Source: Azospirillum brasilense (GTDB lineage Bacteria > Pseudomonadota > Alphaproteobacteria > Azospirillales > Azospirillaceae). From it: DNA of 64,000 nt. The notes under the pieces are model-generated. The model saw only the letters and a program-made list of their open reading frames with translations, had not been told where the DNA came from and did no database searches. The stretch is from assembly GCF_003349955.1 (NCBI RefSeq), contig NZ_QLKQ01000010.1, positions 52,611-116,610 on the forward strand, given 5' to 3'. The position numbers and the translations under genes are program-made. Shown piece after piece: positions 32,983 through 41,404 of the stretch (positions within the stretch are counted from its first letter, which is position 1; every line of letters begins with the position of its first letter).

Positions 32983-34188
32983 ATGAAGCGTGCCATGCGC
33001 CACCACGCCGCCCGGAACGGGGCCGCCCGGAACGGGGCCGCCCAGAGCCCCGCCACCCAGACCACCACGACGCAGGCCGTCAGCTACAGCTACGGGAACA
33101 ACGCCGGCGCCCTGGCGGCGGCTCCCGCGGCGCCGGTTCCCACCAGCTTCGCCCCGGTGACCATCAACTACGCGGAGACGCGGGCGGATGGCGGGTTCGG
33201 CTGGGACGTGAAGTACGACCTCGCCTTCGACGGCACGGCTTTCGTCGTGCAGACCCGCATCCATCTGACCGGCGACGACGCCGGCGCGCTGAAGCAGGTC
33301 TGGGAGCAGGGGATCGAGGGAATCTGGAGCGACAAGTACAGCCTGTCGGACGGCGCCAACAGCTACGCCATCCGCTTCGACGTGCAGTTCGTGGCGGCCG
33401 GGAACCAGCATTACAACGTGAACGTCAGCAACAGCTACGGGCGCTGCGACATGCTGAACTGGTGCACCCAGACCGATTGGGGACCCGATTACCAGGACGA
33501 GCTGGCGGCCCACGAGTTCGGGCACATGATCGGCGCCTTCGACGAGTATGCGGGCGGCGCCACCTACGGCAACTTCGCCGCCACCGGCACCATCATGTCG
33601 GACCTGACCCCGACGCTGCGTCCCAACTACATGAACTCCATCGACTATTACGCCGAGCAGTTCACCGGCAAGACCTTCCAGATCGTGGAGATTCCGAAGA
33701 ACCTGACGCTGACCGGCAACACATGGGCCGACAGCCTCTATGGCGGGGCGGGCAACGACACGCTGTTCGGGCTGAGCGGCAACGACCAGCTGTTCGGCGG
33801 CGCCGGAAACGACCTGCTGTGGGGCGACGCCGGAAACGACACGCTGCGCGGGCAGGCCGGCAACGACGCGCTGCACGGCGGCGCCGGCAACGATCTGCTG
33901 ATGGGGGACGAGGGGAACGACACGCTGTGGGGCGATGCCGGCAACGACACGCTGTGGGGCGGCGCCGGGGCGGACCTGTTCGTCTTCACGCGCGGCGGCG
34001 GCCAGGACCGCATCGCCGACTTCAGCCGCGCGCAGAACGACCGCATCCAGATCGCCTCCAACATGACCTACCGGCTGGGATCGGACGGCAGCGGCAGCGC
34101 CCTGCTCGACTTCGGCGGCGGCGACCGGCTGACCCTGGCCGGCATCGCTCCGAACCAGGTCACCGCGGCCTTCTTCACCTACGGCTGA
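32983..34188 (+). CDS. RTX-repeat protein with a metzincin-like zinc protease motif
   Basis: This 401-residue protein lacks an N-terminal signal. Residues 177-187 read HEFGHMIGAFD, an HExxHxxGxxD zinc-binding motif, with a possible Met-turn at Met205 (TIMSD). Residues from about 253 to 327 contain some eight nonapeptide calcium-binding repeats (GGAGNDTLF, GDAGNDTLR and so on), followed by ADLFVFTRGGGQDRIADFSRAQND, a typical RTX C-terminus that carries the type I secretion signal. It is therefore probably a secreted calcium-dependent metalloprotease. No transporter genes adjoin it. Its stop overlaps the convergent rsmD end by 10 bp. Confidence 0.8.
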   Translation: MKRAMRHHAARNGAARNGAAQSPATQTTTTQAVSYSYGNNAGALAAAPAAPVPTSFAPVTINYAETRADGGFGWDVKYDLAFDGTAFVVQTRIHLTGDDAGALKQVWEQGIEGIWSDKYSLSDGANSYAIRFDVQFVAAGNQHYNVNVSNSYGRCDMLNWCTQTDWGPDYQDELAAHEFGHMIGAFDEYAGGATYGNFAATGTIMSDLTPTLRPNYMNSIDYYAEQFTGKTFQIVEIPKNLTLTGNTWADSLYGGAGNDTLFGLSGNDQLFGGAGNDLLWGDAGNDTLRGQAGNDALHGGAGNDLLMGDEGNDTLWGDAGNDTLWGGAGADLFVFTRGGGQDRIADFSRAQNDRIQIASNMTYRLGSDGSGSALLDFGGGDRLTLAGIAPNQVTAAFFTYG

Positions 34189-34757
34189 GTCCCCCCGTAG
34201 CGCAGGAACTGGACGCGGGTGTCGCCATAGCGGCGCTCGTCCAGCTCCGCGAAGCCGGGCGGCAGGGGCAGCGGGTCGCGCCCGGCGACCTCGACCACCA
34301 GGACGGCGCCGGGGGCCAGCCAGCCGGCCTTCGCCAGCCCGGCCAGCGCCCGCGGCGCCAGATCCTGGCCGTAGGGCGGGTCGAGGAAGGCCAGCGTGCA
34401 GGGGCGGCCCGGCGGAGGCGGCGGGCGGGTGGCGTCGGCGCGCAGAACCGCGGCGTTCGCCCCCTCCCCCAGCGCCGCGACGTTGGCCCGCACGGCGTCC
34501 AGGGCGGCGCGGCCCATGTCGAGGAAGCTGGCGTGGGCGGCCCCGCGGGACAGCGCCTCCAGCCCCAGGGCGCCGGTTCCGCAGAAGGCATCCACGATCA
34601 CGGCGTCCTCCAGCAGGTCGGCGCCGTCCGGCCCCCAGTCGGCATGGGACAGGATGTTGAACAGGGATTCGCGGGTGCGGTCGGTGGTCGGCCGCGTGTC
34701 GCTCCCCGCCGGGGCGGCCAGCCGCCGCCCGCGGTGCTTACCGCCGACGATCCGCAC
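34179..34757 (-). CDS. rsmD: 16S rRNA (guanine(966)-N(2))-methyltransferase RsmD
   Basis: This 192-residue SAM-dependent methyltransferase modifies G966 of 16S rRNA. Features are VRIVGGKHRGRRL at the N-terminus, RPTTDRTRESLFNIL, the SAM-binding VDAFCGTGALGLEALSRGA and the catalytic DPPY motif (FLDPPYGQ). GTG at 34757 gives the usual N-terminus and overlaps the end of the upstream rluB gene by 20 bp, showing coupling; starts further upstream would translate the rluB tail in another frame. The rluB-rsmD arrangement is common in alphaproteobacteria. Confidence 0.93.
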   Translation of the reverse strand: MRIVGGKHRGRRLAAPAGSDTRPTTDRTRESLFNILSHADWGPDGADLLEDAVIVDAFCGTGALGLEALSRGAAHASFLDMGRAALDAVRANVAALGEGANAAVLRADATRPPPPPGRPCTLAFLDPPYGQDLAPRALAGLAKAGWLAPGAVLVVEVAGRDPLPLPPGFAELDERRYGDTRVQFLRYGGTQP

Positions 34758-36018
34758 GGGTCCGCTCCGGCCCCCGGCCACCCGAGGCGCCACCGCCCGA
34801 AGCACCGCCGCCCGAGGCGCCGCCAGCGCCACCGGCGCCGCGCGGCTTCGGCCCCGGCTTCCCGCCGCCTGGGCCGCCGCCGGGCTTGCCGCCCTTCAGC
34901 GTCAGCGTGCCGGGCTTGCCCGCCGGCTTGCCGTCCGTCCTGGCGGAGGCCGGTTTGCCGGAAGCGGGCTTGCCGGACGCGAAGCCGCCCGAGGCCGGCT
35001 TGGCCGGGCCGCGCCGGTCAGACGCGGCCTTCGGCTCCGCCTTGGCCCAGCCGGCTTTGGCGTCGCGCGGCTTGGACGCCTTCGCCGGAGCGGCGGAACG
35101 GCCCTTGGCGCCTTCGGTGCCGGCGCTCTCGCTCTTGGCGGCGGTCTTGGCGGAAGAGGTCTTGGCGGAAGAGGTCTTGGCGGAAGAAGTCTTGCCCTTG
35201 GCCTTGCCCTCCTCCGCCGGATCGGCGCCGGTGAAGAAGCGGGACACCTGCTCGCGCACGACGCGCTTCGGCACCTCCTCGACGGCGCTCTCCTCCAGCT
35301 TGCCGAGCTGGAAGGGGCCGTAGGCGACGCGGATCAGCCGGTTCACCTGAAGGTCGAGCGCCTCCATCACCTTGCGGATCTCGCGGTTCTTGCCTTCCTT
35401 CAGGCTGACGGTCAGCCAGGCGTTGCGGCCCTGGATGCGGTCGAGAACGGCTTCGATGGGACCGTACTTCACCCCCTCGATGGTCGGTCCCTTCGCCAGC
35501 TCGGCCAGCTTCACCTCGTTCACCTCGCCGAAGACGCGCACGCGGTAACGGCGGGTCCAGCCGGTGGCGGGAAGCTCCAGGAAGCGGGCCAGCTCGCCGT
35601 CGTTGGTCAGCAGAAGCAGCCCTTCGGTCGTCAGGTCGAGCCGACCGACCGAGATGACGCGCGGCATGTCCGGCGGCAGCCGTTCGAAGACGGTGGTGCG
35701 CCCCTTCTCGTCGCGGGCGGTGGTGACCAGCCCGGACGGCTTGTAATAGCGCCACAGCCGCGCCGGCTCCGGCTCGGGGATGACCTTGCCATCCACCTGG
35801 ACGACATCGCCGGACCGCACGACGCAGGCCGGGCTGTCCAGGGTCGTGCCGTTGACGGCGACGCGGCCGTCGGTGATCCAGCGCTCGGCGTCGCGGCGCG
35901 AGCACAGGCCCGCGCGCGCCAGCCGCTTGGCGATGCGCTCGCCGGCATCGGGCTCGCCCGCGTCCGCATCGGCGGCGCCGGGCGTGGCTTTGGAATGTTC
36001 GTAATCGGGGGTGTCCAT
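34738..36018 (-). CDS. rluB: Ribosomal large subunit pseudouridine synthase (RluB type) with a long low-complexity tail
   Basis: The first 250 residues form an RsuA/RluB pseudouridine synthase: S4 RNA-binding domain (RIAKRLARAGLCSRRDAERWITDGRVAVNG), then the catalytic GRLDLTTEGLLLLTNDGELA segment with the essential Asp, and EGKNREIRKVMEALDLQVNRLIRV. About 175 further residues are Lys/Ala/Gly/Pro-rich, including KTSSA repeats encoded by a 15-bp tandem repeat. Such basic tails in alphaproteobacterial RluB proteins presumably bind rRNA. The ATG at 36018 (MDTPDYEHSK) is preferred over 36060. Confidence 0.92.
   Translation of the reverse strand: MDTPDYEHSKATPGAADADAGEPDAGERIAKRLARAGLCSRRDAERWITDGRVAVNGTTLDSPACVVRSGDVVQVDGKVIPEPEPARLWRYYKPSGLVTTARDEKGRTTVFERLPPDMPRVISVGRLDLTTEGLLLLTNDGELARFLELPATGWTRRYRVRVFGEVNEVKLAELAKGPTIEGVKYGPIEAVLDRIQGRNAWLTVSLKEGKNREIRKVMEALDLQVNRLIRVAYGPFQLGKLEESAVEEVPKRVVREQVSRFFTGADPAEEGKAKGKTSSAKTSSAKTSSAKTAAKSESAGTEGAKGRSAAPAKASKPRDAKAGWAKAEPKAASDRRGPAKPASGGFASGKPASGKPASARTDGKPAGKPGTLTLKGGKPGGGPGGGKPGPKPRGAGGAGGASGGGASGGGASGGRGPERTRADRRR
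35143..35190 (-). repeat. 15-bp tandem repeat inside the rluB tail
   Basis: The unit GGTCTTGGCGGAAGA (plus strand) is repeated three times without change at 35143-35187, then breaks down. On the coding strand it gives the KTSSA pentapeptide series. Unit length is a multiple of three, so copy-number change would keep frame. Confidence 0.8.
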
Positions 36019-36078
36019 GGGCACGGACCATAGGGCTTGCAAGCCCCGCCCGCAACCCACGGCACGGGGTCCCCGCCG

Positions 36079-36288
36079 TTATTCTTCGAGGCGGAAGCCG
36101 ACCTTCATCACCACCTGGAAATGGGCGACCTTGCCACCGCTGACGTGGCCGCGGATTTCGCCTACCTCGAACCAGTCCACGTTCTTCAGCGTCCTGGACG
36201 CCCGCTCGATGCCGTTGCGGATGGCGTCGTCGATGGTGGTCTCGGCGGTGCCGACGATTTCCACCTTCTTGTAGACATGGTTGCTCAT
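36079..36288 (-). CDS. Dodecin family flavin-binding protein
   Basis: This 69-residue protein matches dodecins, which form hollow dodecamers that store or buffer FMN/riboflavin or CoA. The typical pattern is visible: VYKKVEIVGTAETTIDDAIRNGIERASRTLKNVDWFEV, with the flavin-stacking Trp in VDWFEV, then HVSGGKVAHFQVVMKVGFRLE. GGGAGGA supports the ATG. It stands alone on the minus strand. Confidence 0.93.
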   Translation of the reverse strand: MSNHVYKKVEIVGTAETTIDDAIRNGIERASRTLKNVDWFEVGEIRGHVSGGKVAHFQVVMKVGFRLEE

Positions 36289-36380
36289 GACCGTCCTCCC
36301 TGTTTCGTCCGATGCTTAACAACGCCGGAGGGCGTTCCGCGGCTTGACGAAAACAGGGACCGCCGGGCAGGGTGCCCCGC

Positions 36381-36836
36381 ATGAGCCGCCCCCCCTCCCC
36401 CATGGACATCGCCTTCGCCGAGGCCGAAGCCGCCGCATCCCGCGGGGAGGTGCCGGTGGGTGCCGTTGTGGTCGATCCGGCGACCGGCGCCGTTCTGGCC
36501 CGCGCCGGCAACCGGACCGAGGAGTTGAACGACCCCACCGCCCACGCCGAGGTTCTGGCGATCCGCGCCGCCTGCGCGGCCTTGGGTGAGCCGCGCCTGC
36601 CGGGGCTGGACCTGTATGTGACCTTGGAGCCCTGCGCGCTGTGCGCGGCGGCAATCAGCTTCGCCCGGCTGCGGCGGGTCTATTTCGGCGCCTACGACCC
36701 CAAGGGCGGCGGGGTGGAGCACGGTCCCCGCTTCTACCACCAGCCGACCTGCCACCACGCCCCGGACGTCTACGGCGGCATCGACGAGACGCGGGCGGGG
36801 GAGATGCTGAAGGCGTTTTTCAGGGGGCGGCGTTAG
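36381..36836 (+). CDS. tadA: tRNA-specific adenosine deaminase TadA
   Basis: This 151-residue zinc enzyme converts the wobble adenosine of tRNA-Arg(ACG) to inosine. The deaminase motifs are HAEVLAIRAA (zinc His and catalytic Glu) near residue 54 and EPCALCAAAI (two zinc Cys) near 83. EVPVGAVVVD and ARLRRVYFGAYDPKGGGVEHG are also typical. The ATG at 36381 is chosen; a GTG at 36372 is also in frame. The gene ends in a 17-bp convergent overlap with the HepT-like gene. Confidence 0.93.
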   Translation: MSRPPSPMDIAFAEAEAAASRGEVPVGAVVVDPATGAVLARAGNRTEELNDPTAHAEVLAIRAACAALGEPRLPGLDLYVTLEPCALCAAAISFARLRRVYFGAYDPKGGGVEHGPRFYHQPTCHHAPDVYGGIDETRAGEMLKAFFRGRR

Positions 36837-37176
36837 GGTCTTTCACACTCTCGTTCAAGATGGCTGCGATCCGGCGATCCACATCGGGAAGCCGGTGCAC
36901 GACCACGTCCCATACGATGGCCAGATCGACGCCCAGGTAATTGTGGATCAGCACGTCGCGAAGCGCCGCCATGTTCTTCCATGGAAGGTCGGAATGTTGC
37001 GACCGCAGCTCCGGCGAAAGCTTCTTCGTCGCTTCACCGATAATCTCCAGGTTGCGGATAACACCGTCCTGAAGGAGCGTACGGGTGAAAAAGTCATCGC
37101 GCCCGGTGGTCGTATACTCCATCACACGGCGGATGGCCTCGTGGATGTGTTCAAGATAAGCACGGTCTGCGGTCAC
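36820..37176 (-). CDS. hepT: HepT-like HEPN ribonuclease (DUF86), toxin of a MNT/HEPN pair
   Basis: This 118-residue helical protein has the HEPN catalytic motif as RDVLIHNY near residue 73 (R-x4-H-x-Y), preceded by a VIRNLEIIGEATKKLS helix characteristic of HepT. In characterised pairs HepT is an RNase toxin silenced by AMPylation of the motif tyrosine by MntA. The start overlaps the end of the mntA-like gene (ATGA), so the two are co-translated. The end overlaps tadA by 17 bp. Confidence 0.9.
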   Translation of the reverse strand: MTADRAYLEHIHEAIRRVMEYTTTGRDDFFTRTLLQDGVIRNLEIIGEATKKLSPELRSQHSDLPWKNMAALRDVLIHNYLGVDLAIVWDVVVHRLPDVDRRIAAILNESVKDPNAAP

Positions 37177-37469
37177 AGGGATCGCGCCGACTGAAGAATT
37201 CCGTCGCGCATGTAAGGCGACAAGCCACGCTCCGTCACCACATCAACGGCAGCGCCTGTTCGTTCCTCCAAAGCGTGCTTCAATTCGATCAGGTCGAACA
37301 AATCCCGCCCTGGCTCCAACTCTACGAGAAGGTCCAGGTCGCTGTCGGGCCGCGCCCTCCCCGTGGCACGGGAGCCGAAGACGCGCAGGTTGCTGGCCCC
37401 AAAGCGGGAAGCCAGAGCCTTGATATCCTCAGCTGACACGCCAGCCGGCAGTTGAAGCGACGTTGCCAT
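37173..37469 (-). CDS. mntA: MntA-like minimal nucleotidyltransferase antitoxin
   Basis: This 98-residue protein has the polymerase-beta-like GSx10DxD motif: GSRATGRARPDSDLD near residue 34. The following LVELEPGRDLFDLIELKHALEERTG and DVVTERGL segments fit MNT-domain antitoxins of the HepT/MntA type. The ATG at 37469 is preceded by GGGGG; starts further upstream would enter the divergent promoter region. It pairs with the overlapping hepT gene and is divergent from a second MNT/HEPN pair 78 bp away. Confidence 0.88.
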   Translation of the reverse strand: MATSLQLPAGVSAEDIKALASRFGASNLRVFGSRATGRARPDSDLDLLVELEPGRDLFDLIELKHALEERTGAAVDVVTERGLSPYMRDGILQSARSL

Positions 37470-37547
37470 GCCCCCACTATAGCGCCGAAGCGGGGCGGCG
37501 TTAAAGACGCCCGTCGCCAACGGCCCATCTCATGGTACATTAAGGTC

Positions 37548-37862
37548 ATGGCCAGCGCCGATCCCGTCCTGACCCGATTTCGTGCCGCTCTCGACCAGGC
37601 CTACGGCGACCGTGTGGAGCGCGTCGTGCTGTTTGGATCGCGCGCTCGCGGCGATGCCCGGCCGGACTCGGATTACGACATCGCCGTGTTTCTGAAGGAC
37701 ATGCCGGATCGCTGGGACGAGGCCGACCGCATCGCGGACATCGCGTCCACCGTCATGGAGGACGCCGGCGTCTTCATACACGCCATGCCGTACCGGGCCG
37801 GCTCCTACACCGACCGCACACCTCTGATGCACGAGATGCGTCGCGAAGGGCGTGACCTGTGA
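37548..37862 (+). CDS. MNT-type nucleotidyltransferase domain protein (second pair)
   Basis: This 104-residue protein has GSRARGDARPDSDYDIAVF near residue 27, again a GSx10DxD nucleotidyltransferase motif, followed by WDEADRIADIASTVMEDAG. It starts at ATG 37548 after TAAGG. Its stop overlaps the HEPN gene start (GTGA), the hallmark of a two-gene MNT/HEPN module. It is only modestly similar to the divergent mntA-like protein, so it is a different module rather than a duplication. Confidence 0.88.
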   Translation: MASADPVLTRFRAALDQAYGDRVERVVLFGSRARGDARPDSDYDIAVFLKDMPDRWDEADRIADIASTVMEDAGVFIHAMPYRAGSYTDRTPLMHEMRREGRDL

Positions 37863-38263
37863 GTCCGGAAGCCGCTGCTTATCTGGACAAAGCCCGTCAG
37901 TGCCTTGGCTATGCCCGCATCAATCTGACGGTCGATTTGGGCAACGACGCAGGCCGCAATGCCTACCTCGCGGCCTTCCATGCGGCACAGTCCCTGATCT
38001 TCGAACGGACCGGGAAAGTCGCGAAAACCCACCAGGGCGTTCAAGCCGAGTTCACCCGGCTGACCAAGGACGACCCCCGCCTGCCCGCGGAGGTTCGTCG
38101 CTTCCTGGCCCAAGCCTACAACCTCAAGGCTGTGGCCGATTACGAGCTTGGTCCTGATTCCATTCTCCCGCTGGAGCGGGCGGAGAAGGCCGTGGCCGAC
38201 GCCGAAGCCTTCGTCGACCGCGTCGCGGACCTTCTCACTTCCTCCGCGGAACAGCGGGAATAG
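37859..38263 (+). CDS. HEPN domain protein (second pair)
   Basis: This 134-residue helical protein starts with GTG at 37859, overlapping the preceding stop. It shows the HEPN signature RNAYLAAFHAAQSLIFERTG and KTHQGVQAEF, seen in HEPN proteins encoded next to MNT-type transferases. The catalytic spacing differs from the HepT R-x4-H pattern. It ends 6 bp before the convergent purD stop. A ribonuclease-toxin role is the family expectation; some such pairs are not toxic. Confidence 0.85.
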   Translation: MSPEAAAYLDKARQCLGYARINLTVDLGNDAGRNAYLAAFHAAQSLIFERTGKVAKTHQGVQAEFTRLTKDDPRLPAEVRRFLAQAYNLKAVADYELGPDSILPLERAEKAVADAEAFVDRVADLLTSSAEQRE

Positions 38264-38269
38264 GCGCCG

Positions 38270-39559
38270 TCAGCGCCCCACCGCCCGCCAGCCGATGTCG
38301 CGGCGGCAGAAGCCGTCCGGCCAGTCCAGCGCGTCCACGCCCTGGTAGGCGCGCTTCTGCGCCTCGGCCACCGTCGGGGCCTTGGCGGTCACGCCCAGCA
38401 CGCGCCCGCCGGTGGACAGCACCCGCCCATCGTCCGACCGCTTCGTGCCGGCGTGGAAGACGGTCACGCCCTCCACCGCGTTGGCGGCGGCGAAGCCCTT
38501 GATCTCCGTGTTCTTCACGTAATCGCCGGGATAGCCGTTCGCCGCCATGACGACGCAGAGCGCCGTCTCGTCGTGCCAGCGCAGGTCGATGTTCTTCAAC
38601 TGGCCGTCCGCCGCCGCGATCAGCGCGGCCAGAACGTCGGACTTCAGGCGCATCATCAGCGTCTGGCATTCCGGGTCGCCGAAGCGGACGTTGAATTCCA
38701 GCGTCTTCGGCACCGGGTTGCCGGCGGCGTCCTTGCCGATCATCAGGCCGGCGAACAGCACGCCCTTGAAGGGGCGCCCCTCCGCCGCCATGCCTTTGAC
38801 CGTCGGCTCGACGATCTCGCGCATCACGCGGGCCTGGAGGTCCGGGGTCAGCGCCGGAGCCGGGGAATAGGCGCCCATGCCGCCGGTGTTCGGGCCGGTG
38901 TCGCCGTCGCCCACCGCCTTGTGGTCCTGGGCCGAGGCCAGCGGCAGGGCCGACTCGCCGTCGCACAGCGCGAAGAAGCTGACCTCCTCGCCGTCCAGGA
39001 ACTCCTCGACCACCACCTCGGCCCCGGCGGCGCCGAAGCGGCCCTCGACCAGCGCCTCGTCGATGGCGGCGAAGGCCTCCTCCTGGGTGCGGGCGACGGT
39101 CACCCCCTTGCCGGCGGCCAGACCATCGGCCTTGACCACGATGGGGGCGCCGTTCTGGCGGACGAAGTCCTTGGCGGCCTCGACGTCCTTGAAGCGGCCG
39201 TAGGCGGCGGTCGGCACGCCGTACTTGGCCAGGATGTCCTTCATGAAGCCCTTGGAGCCCTCAAGCTCCGCCGCCGCGGCGCTGGGGCCGAAGGCCTTGA
39301 TGCCAAGCGCGGTCAGCTTGTCGACGAGGCCGAGCACCAGCGGCCCTTCCGGCCCGACGACCACGAAGTCGATGGCCTTGTCCTGGGCGAAGCGGACCAG
39401 GGCGTCCACGTCCTCGGCGCCGATGGCGACGCAGTCGGCCACGTCCGCGATGCCGGCGTTGCCCGGCGCGCAGTAGAGCGTGTCGCACAGCGGCGAGTTC
39501 CGAATGGCCCAGCACAGCGCATGCTCGCGCCCACCCGACCCGACCACCAGGACTTTCAT
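38270..39559 (-). CDS. purD: Phosphoribosylamine-glycine ligase PurD
   Basis: This 429-residue ATP-grasp enzyme carries out the second step of purine biosynthesis. The N-terminus [19 protein letters not shown], the [14 protein letters not shown] segment, ATP-grasp [45 protein letters not shown] and [15 protein letters not shown] are all classical PurD motifs. The ATG at 39559 follows GGAAGGACGAGG. A much longer open frame continues upstream to 41278 but is antisense to xseA and rejected. It is divergent from xseA with a 57-bp gap. Confidence 0.96.
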   Translation of the reverse strand: MKVLVVGSGGREHALCWAIRNSPLCDTLYCAPGNAGIADVADCVAIGAEDVDALVRFAQDKAIDFVVVGPEGPLVLGLVDKLTALGIKAFGPSAAAAELEGSKGFMKDILAKYGVPTAAYGRFKDVEAAKDFVRQNGAPIVVKADGLAAGKGVTVARTQEEAFAAIDEALVEGRFGAAGAEVVVEEFLDGEEVSFFALCDGESALPLASAQDHKAVGDGDTGPNTGGMGAYSPAPALTPDLQARVMREIVEPTVKGMAAEGRPFKGVLFAGLMIGKDAAGNPVPKTLEFNVRFGDPECQTLMMRLKSDVLAALIAAADGQLKNIDLRWHDETALCVVMAANGYPGDYVKNTEIKGFAAANAVEGVTVFHAGTKRSDDGRVLSTGGRVLGVTAKAPTVAEAQKRAYQGVDALDWPDGFCRRDIGWRAVGR

Positions 39560-39616
39560 GGCACCTCGTCCTTCCACGCTTGTTGCCGACACCGCGCCTT
39601 GTATCATGGTGCCGCC

Positions 39617-41248
39617 ATGACTCAAGACCTTGATATGACCTCTCCGCTGATCGCCCCCGAGCCGCGCCCCGGCTCGAACCTTCCGGAATTCTCGGTGGGC
39701 GACCTCGCCCGGCGCCTGAAGCGCAGCATCGAGGAGGAGTTCGGCTTCGTCCGCGTGCGCGGCGAAATCTCCCAGCCCAAGCGCCACAGCTCCGGCCACT
39801 GCTACCTCCGCCTGAAGGACGACACGGCGGTGATCGAGGCGGTGTGCTGGCGCGGCACCGCGTCGAAGCTGGCCGTCCAGCCGGCGGAGGGGTTGGAGGT
39901 CATCGTCACCGGGCGCATGACGACCTACCCCGGCCGCTCGCAATACCAGCTCATCATCGAGTCGATGGAGCTGGCCGGCGAGGGCGCCCTGCTGAAGATG
40001 CTGGAGGAGCGCAAGAAGCGCCTCGCGGCGGAGGGGCTGTTCGACGCCGGCCGCAAGAAACCCATCCCCTTCCTGCCCGACGTGATCGGCGTCGTCACCT
40101 CCCCTACCGGGGCGGTGATCCGCGACATCCTGCACCGGCTGCACGACCGCTTCCCGCGCCGGGTCCTGCTCTGGCCGGTCGCCGTGCAGGGGGAGCGGGC
40201 GGCGGCGGAGGTCACCGCGGCCATCGAGGGCTTCAACCGCATCCCCCCCGGCGGCCCGGTGCCGCGCCCGGACCTGCTGATCGTGGCGCGCGGCGGCGGC
40301 TCGCTGGAGGACCTGATGGCCTTCAACGAGGAGAACGTCGTCCGCGCCACGGCGGCCAGCCGCATCCCGCTGATCTCGGCGGTCGGGCACGAGACCGACA
40401 CCACCCTGATCGACTTCGCGTCCGACCGCCGCGCCCCCACCCCCACGGCGGCGGCGGAGATGGCCGTTCCGGTGCGGGCGGAGCTGCTGGCCCAGGTGCT
40501 GGACGACGAGCGGCGCATGGTCGGCGCCGCCACCCGCCTGCTCGCCGAGCGGCGGACGCGGGTGGAGGGGCTGGCCCGCGGCCTCGGCGACCCGCGCGCC
40601 CTTCTGGAAAGCCACGCCCAGCGGCTGGACGACCGGGCGGAGCGGCTGGCCCTGGCCGCCGCCTCGCTCCTCGACCGCCGCCGCACCCGCCTGAACGAGC
40701 TGGGCGCGGCGCTGCGCCACCCGCGCGAGAAGCTGGCCGAGGCCGGGCAGCGGCTGGCGTCGGAGTCCCGCGCGCTCGACGGCGCGCTGCGCCACGCCGT
40801 CGTCGCCGCGCGCGGCCAGTATGAGCGGGTTGCCGGGCGGCTGTCGCTCGGCCCGATCCGGGTGAAGTTCGGCGACGGCAGCCGGCGGCTGTCCGACCTG
40901 TCGCCGCGCCTGGGGCGCAGCTATGGCAAGGCGGTGGAGGAGCGCGCGGCGAGGCTGACGGCGGTGGGGAAGCTTCTGGAAAGCTATTCCTACAAGGGCG
41001 TCCTGGAGCGCGGCTTCGCCCTGGTGCAGTCCGGCGACGGCAAGCCGCTGACCAGCGCCGCCCAGGCCACGCCGGGTTTGGCGGTGTCGCTGGTCTTCGC
41101 CGACGGCAAAGCCGCCGCGACGGTGGACGGCGGGCCGCGGGTCGATGGTCCGCCTCCCGCCGCATCGGAACCGAAGCCCAGGAGCCCCCGGCCAAAGGCG
41201 GAGCCGAAGAAGCCGAACCGCCCGCCGACACAGGGGAGCCTGTTCTAA
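39617..41248 (+). CDS. xseA: Exodeoxyribonuclease VII large subunit XseA
   Basis: This 543-residue protein is the catalytic subunit of the single-strand DNA exonuclease involved in mismatch repair and recombination. An N-terminal OB fold ([30 protein letters not shown] ... [11 protein letters not shown]) precedes the catalytic core with [38 protein letters not shown] and [29 protein letters not shown] coiled-coil region follows and a Pro/Lys-rich tail ends in QGSLF. ATG at 39617 is chosen; an internal ATG at 39635 is possible. The small subunit xseB is not in the window. Confidence 0.95.
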   Translation: MTQDLDMTSPLIAPEPRPGSNLPEFSVGDLARRLKRSIEEEFGFVRVRGEISQPKRHSSGHCYLRLKDDTAVIEAVCWRGTASKLAVQPAEGLEVIVTGRMTTYPGRSQYQLIIESMELAGEGALLKMLEERKKRLAAEGLFDAGRKKPIPFLPDVIGVVTSPTGAVIRDILHRLHDRFPRRVLLWPVAVQGERAAAEVTAAIEGFNRIPPGGPVPRPDLLIVARGGGSLEDLMAFNEENVVRATAASRIPLISAVGHETDTTLIDFASDRRAPTPTAAAEMAVPVRAELLAQVLDDERRMVGAATRLLAERRTRVEGLARGLGDPRALLESHAQRLDDRAERLALAAASLLDRRRTRLNELGAALRHPREKLAEAGQRLASESRALDGALRHAVVAARGQYERVAGRLSLGPIRVKFGDGSRRLSDLSPRLGRSYGKAVEERAARLTAVGKLLESYSYKGVLERGFALVQSGDGKPLTSAAQATPGLAVSLVFADGKAAATVDGGPRVDGPPPAASEPKPRSPRPKAEPKKPNRPPTQGSLF

Positions 41249-41404
41249 TCCGTCGGTTCCACGGTGGATTTGCTCCATTCCGGAGCACCGGACTGGAGCG
41301 GACTGCCGGACGGCATGGGCACTTCCACCGCGAGCCCCCTCCCCGCATCACCTATAGTGGTGCGCCGCCGGACCGACGCCCGGCGATAGCGGAGGGGAAA
41401 GGAT

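Noticed and set aside
39560..41278. Upstream extension of the purD frame giving a 1002-codon reading frame
   Set aside because: The extension is antisense to xseA. PurD has its normal N-terminus at 39559 with a ribosome site.
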